From Symsagittifera roscoffensis (taxonomy: Eukaryota; Xenacoelomorpha; Acoela; Convolutidae): a stretch of DNA of 64,000 bases. The position numbers and the translations under genes are program-made. Positions 23,158 through 34,900 of this stretch are shown here, one piece after another (positions within the stretch are counted from its first letter, which is position 1; each line of letters begins with the position of its first letter). Below the pieces are notes generated by a model that saw only the letters and a list, made by a program, of their open reading frames with translations, did not search any database and was not told the DNA's origin. The stretch spans positions 51,456,173-51,520,172 of the forward strand of contig NC_087065.1 in assembly GCF_963678635.1 (NCBI RefSeq). Reading direction: 5' to 3'.

Positions 23158-23549
23158 ATGAGCTGCAGAAATCCTATCGTTGACGATTGTATGGATAATG
23201 ATACCCAAAGTTATACAGAAACTTTTTCAAATGAGAACTCGAATGATTCTGGTTACTGGTCAGACCATCAAGAGACTCCAAAAATTTTCGGAAAAAACGA
23301 TTACCCATCAGAATCTTTGTGCAATGCATGTTACGCAGATCGTCAAAAAGTGAGTGTTTTTTTTTTCAAAAATGAGTGGAGTTTAAACCAATTTCAGTGA
23401 AATTTTAAATCAAATTATGTGCAAATCTCATTTTTTTTTCCAATTCCATTGTGTTTTAGTGTGAAGAATACGCAAAAATGTACGAGCCTAAAATTATATC
23501 TAAAGAATCAATTCACCTTTTCACTCCCAAATCTTCTTTGCTCGATTGA
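23158..23549 (+). CDS. Small two-exon gene in the foldback centre
   Basis: Exon 1 at 23158-23349 (ATG, 64 codons, donor AAA|gtgagt) and exon 2 from 23460 (acceptor tgttttag|TGT) to a TGA at 23547-23549 give 93 codons. Visible motifs: DSGYWS at residues 30-35, which fits the DSGxxS phosphodegron read by beta-TrCP ubiquitin ligases, in an acidic Asn/Ser-rich context, and a Cys-containing CNACYAD segment across the junction with CEEYAKMYEP. Immediately after the stop another frame stays open to 23658 with protein-like text (IVAKEKNKSPSTPVKKLEM), so a frameshift may have split a longer protein. I do not recognise the family. Confidence 0.5.
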
Positions 23550-23658
23550 ACCAAAATCAAGAATCAAGATTGTCGCAAAGGAAAAAAACAAATCTCCCAG
23601 CACGCCTGTGAAAAAACTTGAAATGCCTTTGGCTAGAAAATCGTTTGAAAATTACTAA
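23550..23658 (+). pseudogene. Shifted-frame continuation of the central gene
   Basis: The frame next to exon 2 is open and ends TAA at 23656-23658. It is Lys/Ser/Pro-rich and contains STPVKK, a full CDK-type site. Composition matches exon 1 more than random DNA does. Either an indel broke the gene or an intron is missed. Confidence 0.35.
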
Positions 23659-23914
23659 CAAATATTTGAATTCAAACTTCAAAATCAGTTCAGAAACTTT
23701 GTCAGTTTACCACAGTGTTTATTAATTAATAACTGTTCAAAGTATTCAAATTTCATACTAACAGATCAGCAGAAAAATCACACAAGAGAAAAAAAATTCA
23801 GCAACTAATGTATACTGAATGATTACAATTGTAACGGTTTAGAAATTGAACTATCATTTTTTCGAAACTAAAAGTTAATACCTACAAATACATTCATTAT
23901 TTATAAGCATCTCA

Positions 23915-24613
23915 GTAGATCTATCTAAATATAAAAACTATGTATAATTAGAAACTGAAAAATTTTTTCATAAGTTTAACGGTTTTGGGGAAATTTGATC
24001 ACATGCCGCTCACAAAAGAAATAAAAAAGAGTTTTTAATTCGTTAAAAAACTTTGATGTATTATCCGGTTTGATTATAGTACAGATACTCTACATAGTAG
24101 ATTATTCTAGATTTTTCTAACGAGTCTGGAGCCACAGCTAGGTTGAGTTGTAATTACTCCTCTAACTATTGTTGTATTTCTGAAAATATATACACATCCA
24201 AAGACAATAAACAAAGCATATTTACTCACACGAAAGTATAAGACACGCACATCTATACCTCTCAATTTCCTGCAGAGATCCAAATTGATTATTCGATGGA
24301 GGAACGCACTCACAAAACCACTTGAACAGCAATTGTCACAGAGAGACGAGTAAATCCAGCCCTTTGATTACTATTAGTTTGGCTGTACCCAGTTTGGCTC
24401 CAGACTCGTTAGAAAAATCTAGAATAATCTACTATGTAGAGTATCTGTACTATAATCAAACCGGATAATACATCAAAGTTTTTTAACGAATTAAAAACTT
24501 TTTTTATTTCTTTTGTGAGCGGCATGTGATCAAAATTCCCCAAAACCGTTAAGCTTATGAAAAAACTTTTCAGCTTCTAAATATACATGGTTTTATATTT
24601 AGATAGATCTACT
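23915..24613. repeat. Nested inverted repeat in the foldback centre
   Basis: Arms 23915-24134 and 24395-24613 are about 220 bp and near identical in inverted order (outer ends AGATCTATCTAAATAT; inner ends CTAACGAGTCTGGAGCCA), around a loop of about 260 bp. It is either a smaller foldback element inserted within the large one or a remnant of its original core. Confidence 0.85.
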
Positions 24614-24645
24614 ATCTACTCCGCCTTCTATTACCTCCTTTGCAG

Positions 24646-24782
24646 ATACTTCGACTCCTGTTACTTCGCCTCCATGCAGTGATCAGACACCCAAAAACAG
24701 ATTAGGAGAAACCTCAACTGCACCCAAAGAGAAAAAATTGACCAGAGTGGAACAATCTCTGCTACACTTGGAGCCTATGTGA
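24646..24782 (+). CDS. Possible further exon of the central gene
   Basis: A strong acceptor (ccttctattacctcctttgcag) opens a frame of about 45 codons rich in Thr, Pro, Ser and Lys (SPPCSDQTPKNRLGE, then KKLTRVEQSLLHLEPM) ending TGA at 24780-24782. It lies just outside the nested inverted repeat, on the same strand as the exons at 23.2-23.5 kb. Linkage to them is inference; no donor of matching phase was found. Confidence 0.35.
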
Positions 24783-27204
24783 AAGATTTTGAGGTCTCTT
24801 TTGCGTACTGGGCTGCTTCGTTGTGACAGTTGAGTTGCAGTTTATTATCTGGTCTCATAACGGTTTGATAAAAAAAGTTATCTACAATTTGCAACTTATG
24901 AGCCATTTATGGATAGTTCAAAAAACAGAATTAACAAAGAAACCAAAATTTACTTCTTCTAGAAAAATTTCTTATTTTGAAAAACGGCTCAAAAATTTGC
25001 CTCGCAAACAAGACGTTTTACGGTCTTGATGCTCTTGTACAAAATGAATAACTAGTTCAGAGAAGCATACATGCAGCATGTATTACACACGTCGCATATA
25101 AATTGATTCATTGATGTTTTTCTAGAATTAATTGACAAATCCGGAATCAAAATTAGATTGATTCGATTTATCTTTATAATTTAATTTTTGTTACACTTCT
25201 AAACAGACAAACTTACATGATACAAACTTCTGTACATGAAAATATACACAAAAAATACAAGTTAAATTCATGCTCAAACACACACACATGTGCTTTTAAA
25301 TGCATAGTTTCTAGTGCTTCACTTTACATCCTTCTAGACAACTCAGTTACAGAAACATTTCAGAGTTTAAACTTAAGCTAATTTTCAACCAGCAGCTATA
25401 CGCTTCAAGTTGTTTTGTTAAGCATAATAGACAAATTGTGGTTTAAAACTCACAGACAACAATCTAATTACTTAAAAACAAACAAATACACAGACATAGC
25501 ATAAAAAAATAAATAGGTTGTGAAAAGTACTTAAAGGAACAGATATGAAAACTCTACACAATTATACAGAGCTAGACAAATGTACGTTTAAAATACTTGC
25601 TACAAGTGTTGTTCATGTTAAGTATCTTGTGAATTACACTTGATGGTTTCAACCAAATGCTTTAAATAAGAAATGAGTTTGGTTTATGGTTGTAATTCTA
25701 GCTTTATATGGCAATTGAGCGTCTAAAAGGGTTTGTTTGAACATATAAATGAATGAACACATATACAGAAGAATAAATAAGCCTACATAAAAATATTATC
25801 AAATATGTAAATGAACTCGCAGTTATTACAAATACATATATATGCGCATACGCACATTACATACCTTCAAACACATGACTATATACATATACGTGAACAA
25901 GTACTTACATACAAATGAATTATCTGGACTGTGTTGTTCATTCACAGTTTCTAGAAGAGTTTTCGCAATTTTTTAAGCAATGTTTGATGTTTAAGCGAAT
26001 AACAAAAAACAACCTTGATTTTTTTGGATGCAAACACAATTAAAAACCTATTCAAGTACTTTTAACAATTATTCAAGCATAAACAAATACACAAACAATC
26101 ATACAAAGCTAACCCAACAAACATTTTTACAATGTGTCTGATACAAAACTGGTGCTAAAATAACTTTTGATGGAACCCTGCGACTTCCAGACAAAGAGTG
26201 ACAATAATCACTTTGAATTTGTTTAGTTATATCAAGTTACAAATACATGTCTCCAATTAGTTCATTAACGATATTAATAAGAAGGCACACTGAAAAACGT
26301 GCAAGAAAACAATTGAAAGACCCACAGACAATGGATATCTACAGACAATGCATACATACACAAATGCAAACATCTCTAGATACATGGACTAAAACATGAC
26401 AAGATTCACAAAAAAACTGGTTCTTTTAAAGAATGATAAATTAACCCAGAAAAATAAAGACAACTAGTACACTGAGTTTGAAATACAATTTGGATTCTGA
26501 TTATGGTTTTGCGTCTGAAATTGTTTCTAAGATCACATTCTTACATCATTAGTTACGTATAAACATACAAGTTTCCAATTGCTAACACAAACAAGTATAA
26601 ACATAAGAACAAACGCACACAAAATTTGTACTGATACAAAGAAAAAATTTATAAAATAATTCATCTAGAGTATCTGGTGAAGTCTTTTAGATTGTTCTGG
26701 AACATTTAGGCGCAGAATTTTGATCGAAATTGAGTTTAAGTTTCAACCTGTTAGAGTCTTGTTTCCAAAGAGTACATGTAAGAGAGTACCCAATAAATAA
26801 TAAAAAATACCTACGTGAAAACATATATAGATACATCCATACATAATTACATGGTTACAAATAAAAGAAAAAAATTATACACAAGAGGCAAATAATAAAA
26901 TTAGATTTGGACCTACCTACATGCATGCTTTTAATGTATACACACCTAATATATATATCAAACATACATCAACCCATATACATGCATACAATTTACACGT
27001 AAGTATAAAAACCGTTAACACCAACATAGAGGCCTCTGCGTACTCTGTTAACTGAATTCGTTTTCATCCCACACAAAAATACACATGGGGTTATTGCCAT
27101 TGAAATTTCATCTTGGGATCAATTGGTATAAAGATTCACTTTAGGATCTCTCTGGGGAAAATATATCACTTTGAAACTGTTTCGTACAAAATTTCTGATT
27201 GAGA

Positions 27205-27238
<34 letters not shown>

Positions 27239-27583
27239 CTTTTTTTCTCTCCGTCTCTCTCTTCCTCTCTCGTCTCTCTCTCTCTCTCTCTCTCTCACTC
27301 GTTCTGACTGGCTTGTAAAATGAAAGCATATTGTATACCATGCATCGTGTATATCTTCCACACTTATAATTAAACAATCACATATGCAAACATACCTACG
27401 AATAACATGTGTATACATTTCAGTCGCTCAAAAAGGTTGCAACAAACTTTTCAAGAAATTTTTCAATAGTCGAGTTTGATGTCTTCGTAGATGTGGAGCT
27501 CTGTCTCTCTCTCTCTCTTTCTTTTTTTCTATTTTCCTTCCGTTCTTGATTTTTTTCTCGCTCTCTTTATCTCTCTGTCTCTC

Positions 27584-27633
<50 letters not shown>

Positions 27634-28282
27634 TCTCTATCTCTTTTTTTTTCTCTCTCTCTCTCTATCTATCTATCTGTCTATCTATCTACATATCTGT
27701 TTATCCATCTCTCTTTCTCTCTGCGTCTTTCTCCCTTTTTTCCCGCAAAGTTCACTCTACGTACTCTGTTAACTGAATTTGTTTTCATCCCACACAAAAA
27801 TACACATGGGGTTATTGCAATTGAAATTTCAACTTGGGATCAATTGGTATAAAGATTCACTTTAGGATCTCTCTGGGGAAAATATATCACTTTGAAACTG
27901 TTTCGTACAAAATTTCTGATTGAGAACTCTCTCTCTATCTCTCTTTTTTTTTCTCCGTCTCTCTCTTCCTTTCTCGTCTCTCTCTCTCTCTCTCTCTCTC
28001 ACTCGTTCTGACTGGCTTTTGGCGTATCTAGGTATCTATCTACCTAGCTAGCTACCTCTGGAGCAATGAAACTTAAACACAATGCATTACCAGCTTCGGT
28101 AATGGCCCAAAAAAATCATTCTATATAACGACTGAGTTTGTTTTCAATCCTACACAAAAGAACCATTGGGTTACTGCCATTGAACGTTCAGCTTGGGATC
28201 AATTGGTATAAAGTTTCTCATTAGGATCTTTTTGGGAAGAAATAAACCACATAAACTGTTCCGTACAAAATTTTATTTTGAG

Positions 28283-29120
<838 letters not shown>

Positions 29121-29139
29121 CTCTCCTTTCAACATGGGA

Positions 29140-30520
29140 TCATATGACATTTAGGGAGGATCAATTTGTATAGTTTTGGATCATTAGTTATACTTAGGGA
29201 TTCGTGGTTAAATAAATGAGCAATTGGTTACGCATAGGGACCATTAGATACACCAAAGGGTCATAAACTTCAACTAGGGATCTTTAGATGTACATGATGA
29301 TCATTGGTTAAACATAAAGATCACTGGTTATACGTGATATGAAAATATTTGCTTAAGCTATGAATATTAAACATAGAGTAATTGGGTATAAAGAATTTAC
29401 ATTGGGACCATTTGGTATAAATTTTTTACCTAGGGATCATTAGGTATAAAAAATTTACGTGGGATCATAAGGTATAAATATTTACATAGGGATCATTAGA
29501 TAAAAATATTTTACTTAGGGATCATTAGGTATAAATATTTTACATAGGGATCAATAGGTATAAATAATTAGATAGGGATCATTAGCTATAAAAAATTATA
29601 CATAGGTATCATTAGGTATAAATTTTTCCATAGGGATCATTAGGTATAAATTTTTTTACATAAGGATCATTAGGTATAAAAGTTTTACATAGGGATGATT
29701 AGGTATAAATGTTTACATAGGAATCAATAGGTATAAAAATTTTACATAGGGATCATTAGATATAAATATTTTACATAGGGTCATTAGGAATAAATTTTTA
29801 CATAGGGATCATTAGGTATAAATATTTACATGGGGATCATTAGGTATAAATATTTTACATAGGGATCATTAGGTATAAAAGTTATACATAGGGATCATAT
29901 ATAAAATTTTTTACATGGGGATCATTAGGTAAAAATATTTTACATAAGGATCATTAGGTATAAATATTTTACATAGGGATCATTAGGTATAAATTTTACA
30001 TAGGGATCATTAGGCTCATTAGCTATAAAAATTATTCACAGGGATCATTAGGTATAAATATTTTACATGGGGATCATTAGGTATAAGTATTTTACATAGG
30101 GATCATTAGGTATAAATATTTTACATAGGGATCACTAGGTATAAATTTTTACATAGGGATCATTAGCTAAAAAATTTATACATAGGGATCATTAGGTATA
30201 AAATTTTTCATAGGGATCATTAGCTATAAAAATTATACACAGGGATCATTGGTTTTATTTTGGGAACAATATATGTATAGGGATCATCGGTTATACATAG
30301 ATTGAAAAGAAAATTGAAAAAAAAAGATGAAAAAAAATTTTGAAAAAAAACTTTTTTTGAATTTTTTTTTGAAATTTTTGTGTGAAAAACTTTTTTTTGG
30401 AAATTTTTTTACATAGGGATGATTAGCTATGAAAATTATACATAGGGATCATTAGGTATAAATTTTTACATAGTGATCATTAGGTATAATCTATACCCAA
30501 TGATCCCTGTAGGGATCATC
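29140..30520 (-). repeat. 29-bp minisatellite, right arm
   Basis: The same minisatellite in reverse complement (TAGGGATCATTAGGTATAAA), about 48 copies. An A/T-rich interruption at 30300-30410 mirrors the one at 17355-17470. Confidence 0.95.
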
Positions 30521-30559
30521 CCCCCCCCCCCGATCCCAGATATCTATACTACTAGTGTT

Positions 30560-31776
30560 CTATTTCTTGCCATGGCGATAAGGGTGAGTGAAAAGGAGCT
30601 CTCATTTGACCTCTTGATTCAAGTCTACCATAGTCTACCATTCGGCTGCAAATATGGTACCACTTGAAAATTTGAGACTCAAAAAATGGTCAACAGTCGC
30701 AAAAAAAAGACCTTTTTTTAAGTTACTTATGCATGTGTTTGGAACAATATGTGCTTTTTTCTTGCACAGCAACTGGCTGTGCTTACTTTATATGGATGTC
30801 TTTCCAGCGGTTTTTTTCTGGTTTAAAAAACAGCAACATAGAAACAAACAACAAAAAAAGTAAATTTTGATAGTTTTAAACAGCTCAAAATTATGCCATG
30901 CACACAAAACTTAAGTTTTGCATTGAAAAAATATTGCTCGAAAATTTATGTTTGAACACAGAACTTTTTTGTGTCAAAGAGATGAAATAAATTTTAGGGG
31001 GAATATGCAGATTTTTTTGGGAGAATTTTGTGTTTGAATTGCATTTTGTATAAGCATTTTTGGTCTGCGGAGGTCAAACTAGGAGCAACAAATTAAAGAC
31101 GTTTTTAAAAATTTTAAGATACCACAAATTTTTCAGTTGTAAAATTCTTCAATTGATATCAGTTTTTGCACATTTAGGTTCTCTGGATATAAAGTTAGAT
31201 CAACAGTCTTCTAACTAATTTTCGAAAGCAAGAAAGGAATGTTTTTGGTTAATATATGTTTTTTCAGAAAGGCTAGTAAAGGTTTTGATGGAATTGCATA
31301 TTTAGTTAACCTAAAATTAAACAAACAAATTCAGCAAAAGTGATTTTCATAATTTATCGCTGTTAAGACCATTCTTTTTTTTCAAGCAGAATAAATAATA
31401 CTGGCTTAATTTCCGTATTGGCTATCATTACGAAATAGCTCAAAATAAAGTTACCAGAATTAAATCAGAATGACATGGCCTGGGTAAATTGCCCAAGTTT
31501 TGCGGCAGAAGAAGTAAAATATATATATTTTTGGTTGTTGACATTGGGTGTAGGGAGATTTTCAAAACAAAAACAAAATTGCCAAATTTTTCCCACCAAT
31601 AAACCAGTTTATACAGGTTAAAGCATACGATCAAAACATTTGCAGCTTGACAGTGATGCGAGCAAAATAGGTTTTATTTAAAAACAGTTTGAAAGCTTTA
31701 TGCTGTTTCTTCCTGACTTAAAAGACGTGTTTGATCATTTTGAATTCAAAAATTGATAAATTGATAACTTGAGAAG
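30560..31776. other. Spacer between foldback element and Kv-beta 3' end
   Basis: AT-rich, with no supported gene. It contains the downstream flank of Kv-beta, including the candidate poly(A) signal. Confidence 0.5.
31673..31678 (-). terminator. Candidate Kv-beta poly(A) signal
   Basis: AATAAA on the minus strand about 100 bases after the Kv-beta stop codon at 31779-31777. Position and motif fit a polyadenylation signal. Confidence 0.5.
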
Positions 31777-31902
31777 TTAAGATAGAGGGCCATTGTTTGT
31801 GTACATATATAAATATTGCTCGAAGAGGCGTGACTCTTTCGGCCTGTTTCCGAGGAGGATCTCGATCTCGTTCAGGACATTCGGCGTCAGCAGAGAAGTG
31901 AC
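31777..31902 (-). CDS. KCNAB: Kv-beta exon 12 (terminal)
   Basis: 126 bases, acceptor tgtgtag|GTCACT. Encodes [20 protein letters not shown], then a tail ending at TAA 31779-31777. Spacing to the NEI...LLGNRP motif matches the family exactly. The acceptor lies at the edge of hAT-like repeat sequence. Confidence 0.9.
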   Translation of the reverse strand, partial: VTSLLTPNVLNEIEILLGNRPKESRLFEQYLYMYTNNGPLS

Positions 31903-34900
31903 CTACACAGTAGCGGATTTATGGGACCTACACAGTAGCGGACCCCTGCCGACCCAAAGGGTACCCCCTTCGTACTATTTGGAGATATCCATTTTTGGCT
32001 GACTGACCTCAAAATTTTTCTAAGGCGCCTTCGGCGTCAACCTATACTAATTTTGAGAGGGTGTGCACGCCGAAAAAACGCAATTTTTTCTCGAAATTTT
32101 CCAAAATTTTCCATCGCGATCTATCTAATAATCGTTGAACATTTTTTAAAATGGGGGGATAGGGAGCTGAACATGAATTACGTAATTGAAACGTGACCTT
32201 GAGACTGGCTATGCCTTCTGTCAGCTGGTCCACTGTAGATGCCCCCAGAAGAACACAACTGATACCTTCATTTTTCAGGCACCAGCCTGAAAATGAATAA
32301 AAGCCGGTTTGATCTGAACAAATCTCATTCAATATACCGCATTAATTTTTTTGTCTTCTTTTTTTTCCCTAGTGGAGCGGTGGTGAAGTGGTTACGTCTC
32401 CGCCTCTCAATTTGAAGGTGGAATGTTCGAGGACCACCATGATCAGTGCTGGTTTCTTCAGGGGGAGGCAACATTACCCAGCCCAGAAAATTTGAAAAAA
32501 GTACATGAATATCTTAACGAGGGGCACCACAGAGGTTCTATGTGAGCAGCTCTACAGCTCGGATGATGGTCCTGTCACTTGTAAATAAATCATCTTAATT
32601 GGACAAAATGTAAACTTTTTATGGATAAAACATCTGAGTACCGTAGATAATAACAGCTTGAAGAAATTTTAGTTTGTTAATGGAAGAAAAAAGCAACCAG
32701 GAATCAAATAAAACTATGGAAAAAATTCAACTGGTCCCGAATGCTGTTTTTGATATTGTTCCAGGCTGAAAGCATTATCACGCAATGAGTATGGGTTTTG
32801 AAGGACCTGCAACTAACAGAATTCTCATACTCTCTAAAGATGAAAAAAATTTGCGTAACAGCAGCAAAAACAAAAAAAAACTGTGAAGTCAAGCCTTGCT
32901 TACACAGCTATTTTTTTCTGTGATGTGGAGTTGCTTAGGACAGGCAGGCAAATTCAATTAAGATAGCAATAAGACAATTTTAAAGCTTTTTTTGAATTCC
33001 CTTCTGAAATACTTATCAATTTTTTGTTCCGACTTTCGATACGAAAGTAACGGAATATTTGTGCACGGGCTGGGTTTTTTTTTCTTCAGACAAATTTCGA
33101 CTTTTCAACTAGCCATTTCTGACAGAATTTGAAAACTATTGTTGTCCTGAGCTTAAATTTGACAAGATTTTTCACCTGTGACCATTTTTCGTAAAGTTAT
33201 ACGGGTTTAAAGATTGTCATTTTGGCCAATTTGGGCCAATTAACGCGCGATATATTTCGTGCTATTAACGCGTAAGCGTAGATTTAATCCGTCTTAGAAA
33301 TCGTTCCATGTTGGTGGTTGAAAGAAGCTTATCTGCCATAATTGATTTGTTACAATGAGCGAAATTTATCCTTTTGTACTTTATATGGAGTGTGGGGGAT
33401 GATTTTTATTAAAAATTTTATTATATTTTATTTTATTACTATAATTTTAATTTTATACATTTAATTTTTCTTGTTATTACTGCTTCATAAACCTCAAAAC
33501 GCAGTCGGAATTTTCAGGGCTTCGCCTTGATACGAGCAGTCTTGTTAAACTTTGAAGTTGATAAACAAGCGCCGGTCAAGTTCGAGCTTTTTTAATAACA
33601 AGAAGACTGCTGATATTAGGACAAAGCCCTGAATGTTCCAACAGCCCTTTAATAGCTTGAAAGTAGTTTTTTGCAATCAAATGAAAAAAAATGTTTGAAA
33701 ATTTACCCCAGCAAGCAATTTTAAATACAACAAATTTATTTGCGTCTGTTGATTTGCCTTGATTCAATTTTGATAAATTTTTCCACATTAAGAAAAAAGT
33801 GGAAAATTTGCACGCTTTCAATTGCCCTAAACTGACAATTTTCAAATCTAAGTATCATCTCAATAAAAGATTGTGGATAACTTTTTGTTAGTTTTCCGCT
33901 CAGCACATCATCAATTCTCAGATTAAATTACAAAACTGCCATAAAAATTTAATTAAAAATTTTGGTTTGCTTAAAAAAGCTCACTGAGCGCAAATATTCC
34001 GTCATTTTTGCCCAAAACCAGAGCAAAAAAGTTCTATCATTGGCTTTGGTTATCAATCCTCTTGACATATTTATTCATAGTTTTTCTGTCTCCCTCAAAA
34101 ATTGAAACAAATTTTCTCTTTTGTGATTAAAAATTGGAGTTTTTGGCTGCTTTGATGTGCTAACCAATTTTTTTTTAGGAAAAATCAAACTATCTTGAAA
34201 CAGTTTCAGTCAAAAACAAATAATCTTACACAAATCTAATTAGATAATGCTATGTACAAGCTCCATTTTGCATTCGTTATTGCAGTAGTTAAAACAACTA
34301 GCCTCCCTAATTCATTTTGAATTGCTTTCTGAGCTAGACTTATTTGGCCTCCTACAGTACGGCACAAGTTAATAGAGAAAAGGGAATTTTGCGCGCAATT
34401 TTGATACCAATTTGGCTATATTGGCTCTCTGTTAACCACCAGAATTTTTTAGTTGAATTATTTTCTTGAGCTGAGAACATCTTTTAAATAAAAAAAAACA
34501 TTCTATCAAAAAGGGTTTAATGAAGGCTGAAATATTGTTTGAAGGTACCGCGCTTCACCGAGCAGAAAAATTCCATCGTTTCCTCGGAAGTCAAAACCCT
34601 GAAAATCAAGGACAATACAAAACCCTGAATGTCAAGTACAAACTAATGTTTCTCAAGAAGTAATAAAATATTTGGTTCAATTTGGTTCAAAACGAGAAAC
34701 AATTAATGAGCCTCTTTCGCAGGTGCTTCCGAATGTGCTTTTTCAAATTTCCTTTACAAAAAACAAGATCGCACGTAAAATTTCTTTGAATTTTGTACTT
34801 CAAGATATCAAAGTTTTTAATAACCAGAGTTCCGTCAAGAAGTTCCGTCAAACCGTCAACAAGTTCCATCAAGAACTGTTACTTAAAAAGTAGAGGTTGT

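Noticed and set aside
32374-32445. A tRNA gene
   Set aside because: The boxes are present, but I see no clean cloverleaf acceptor stem and the sequence continues into a SINE body.
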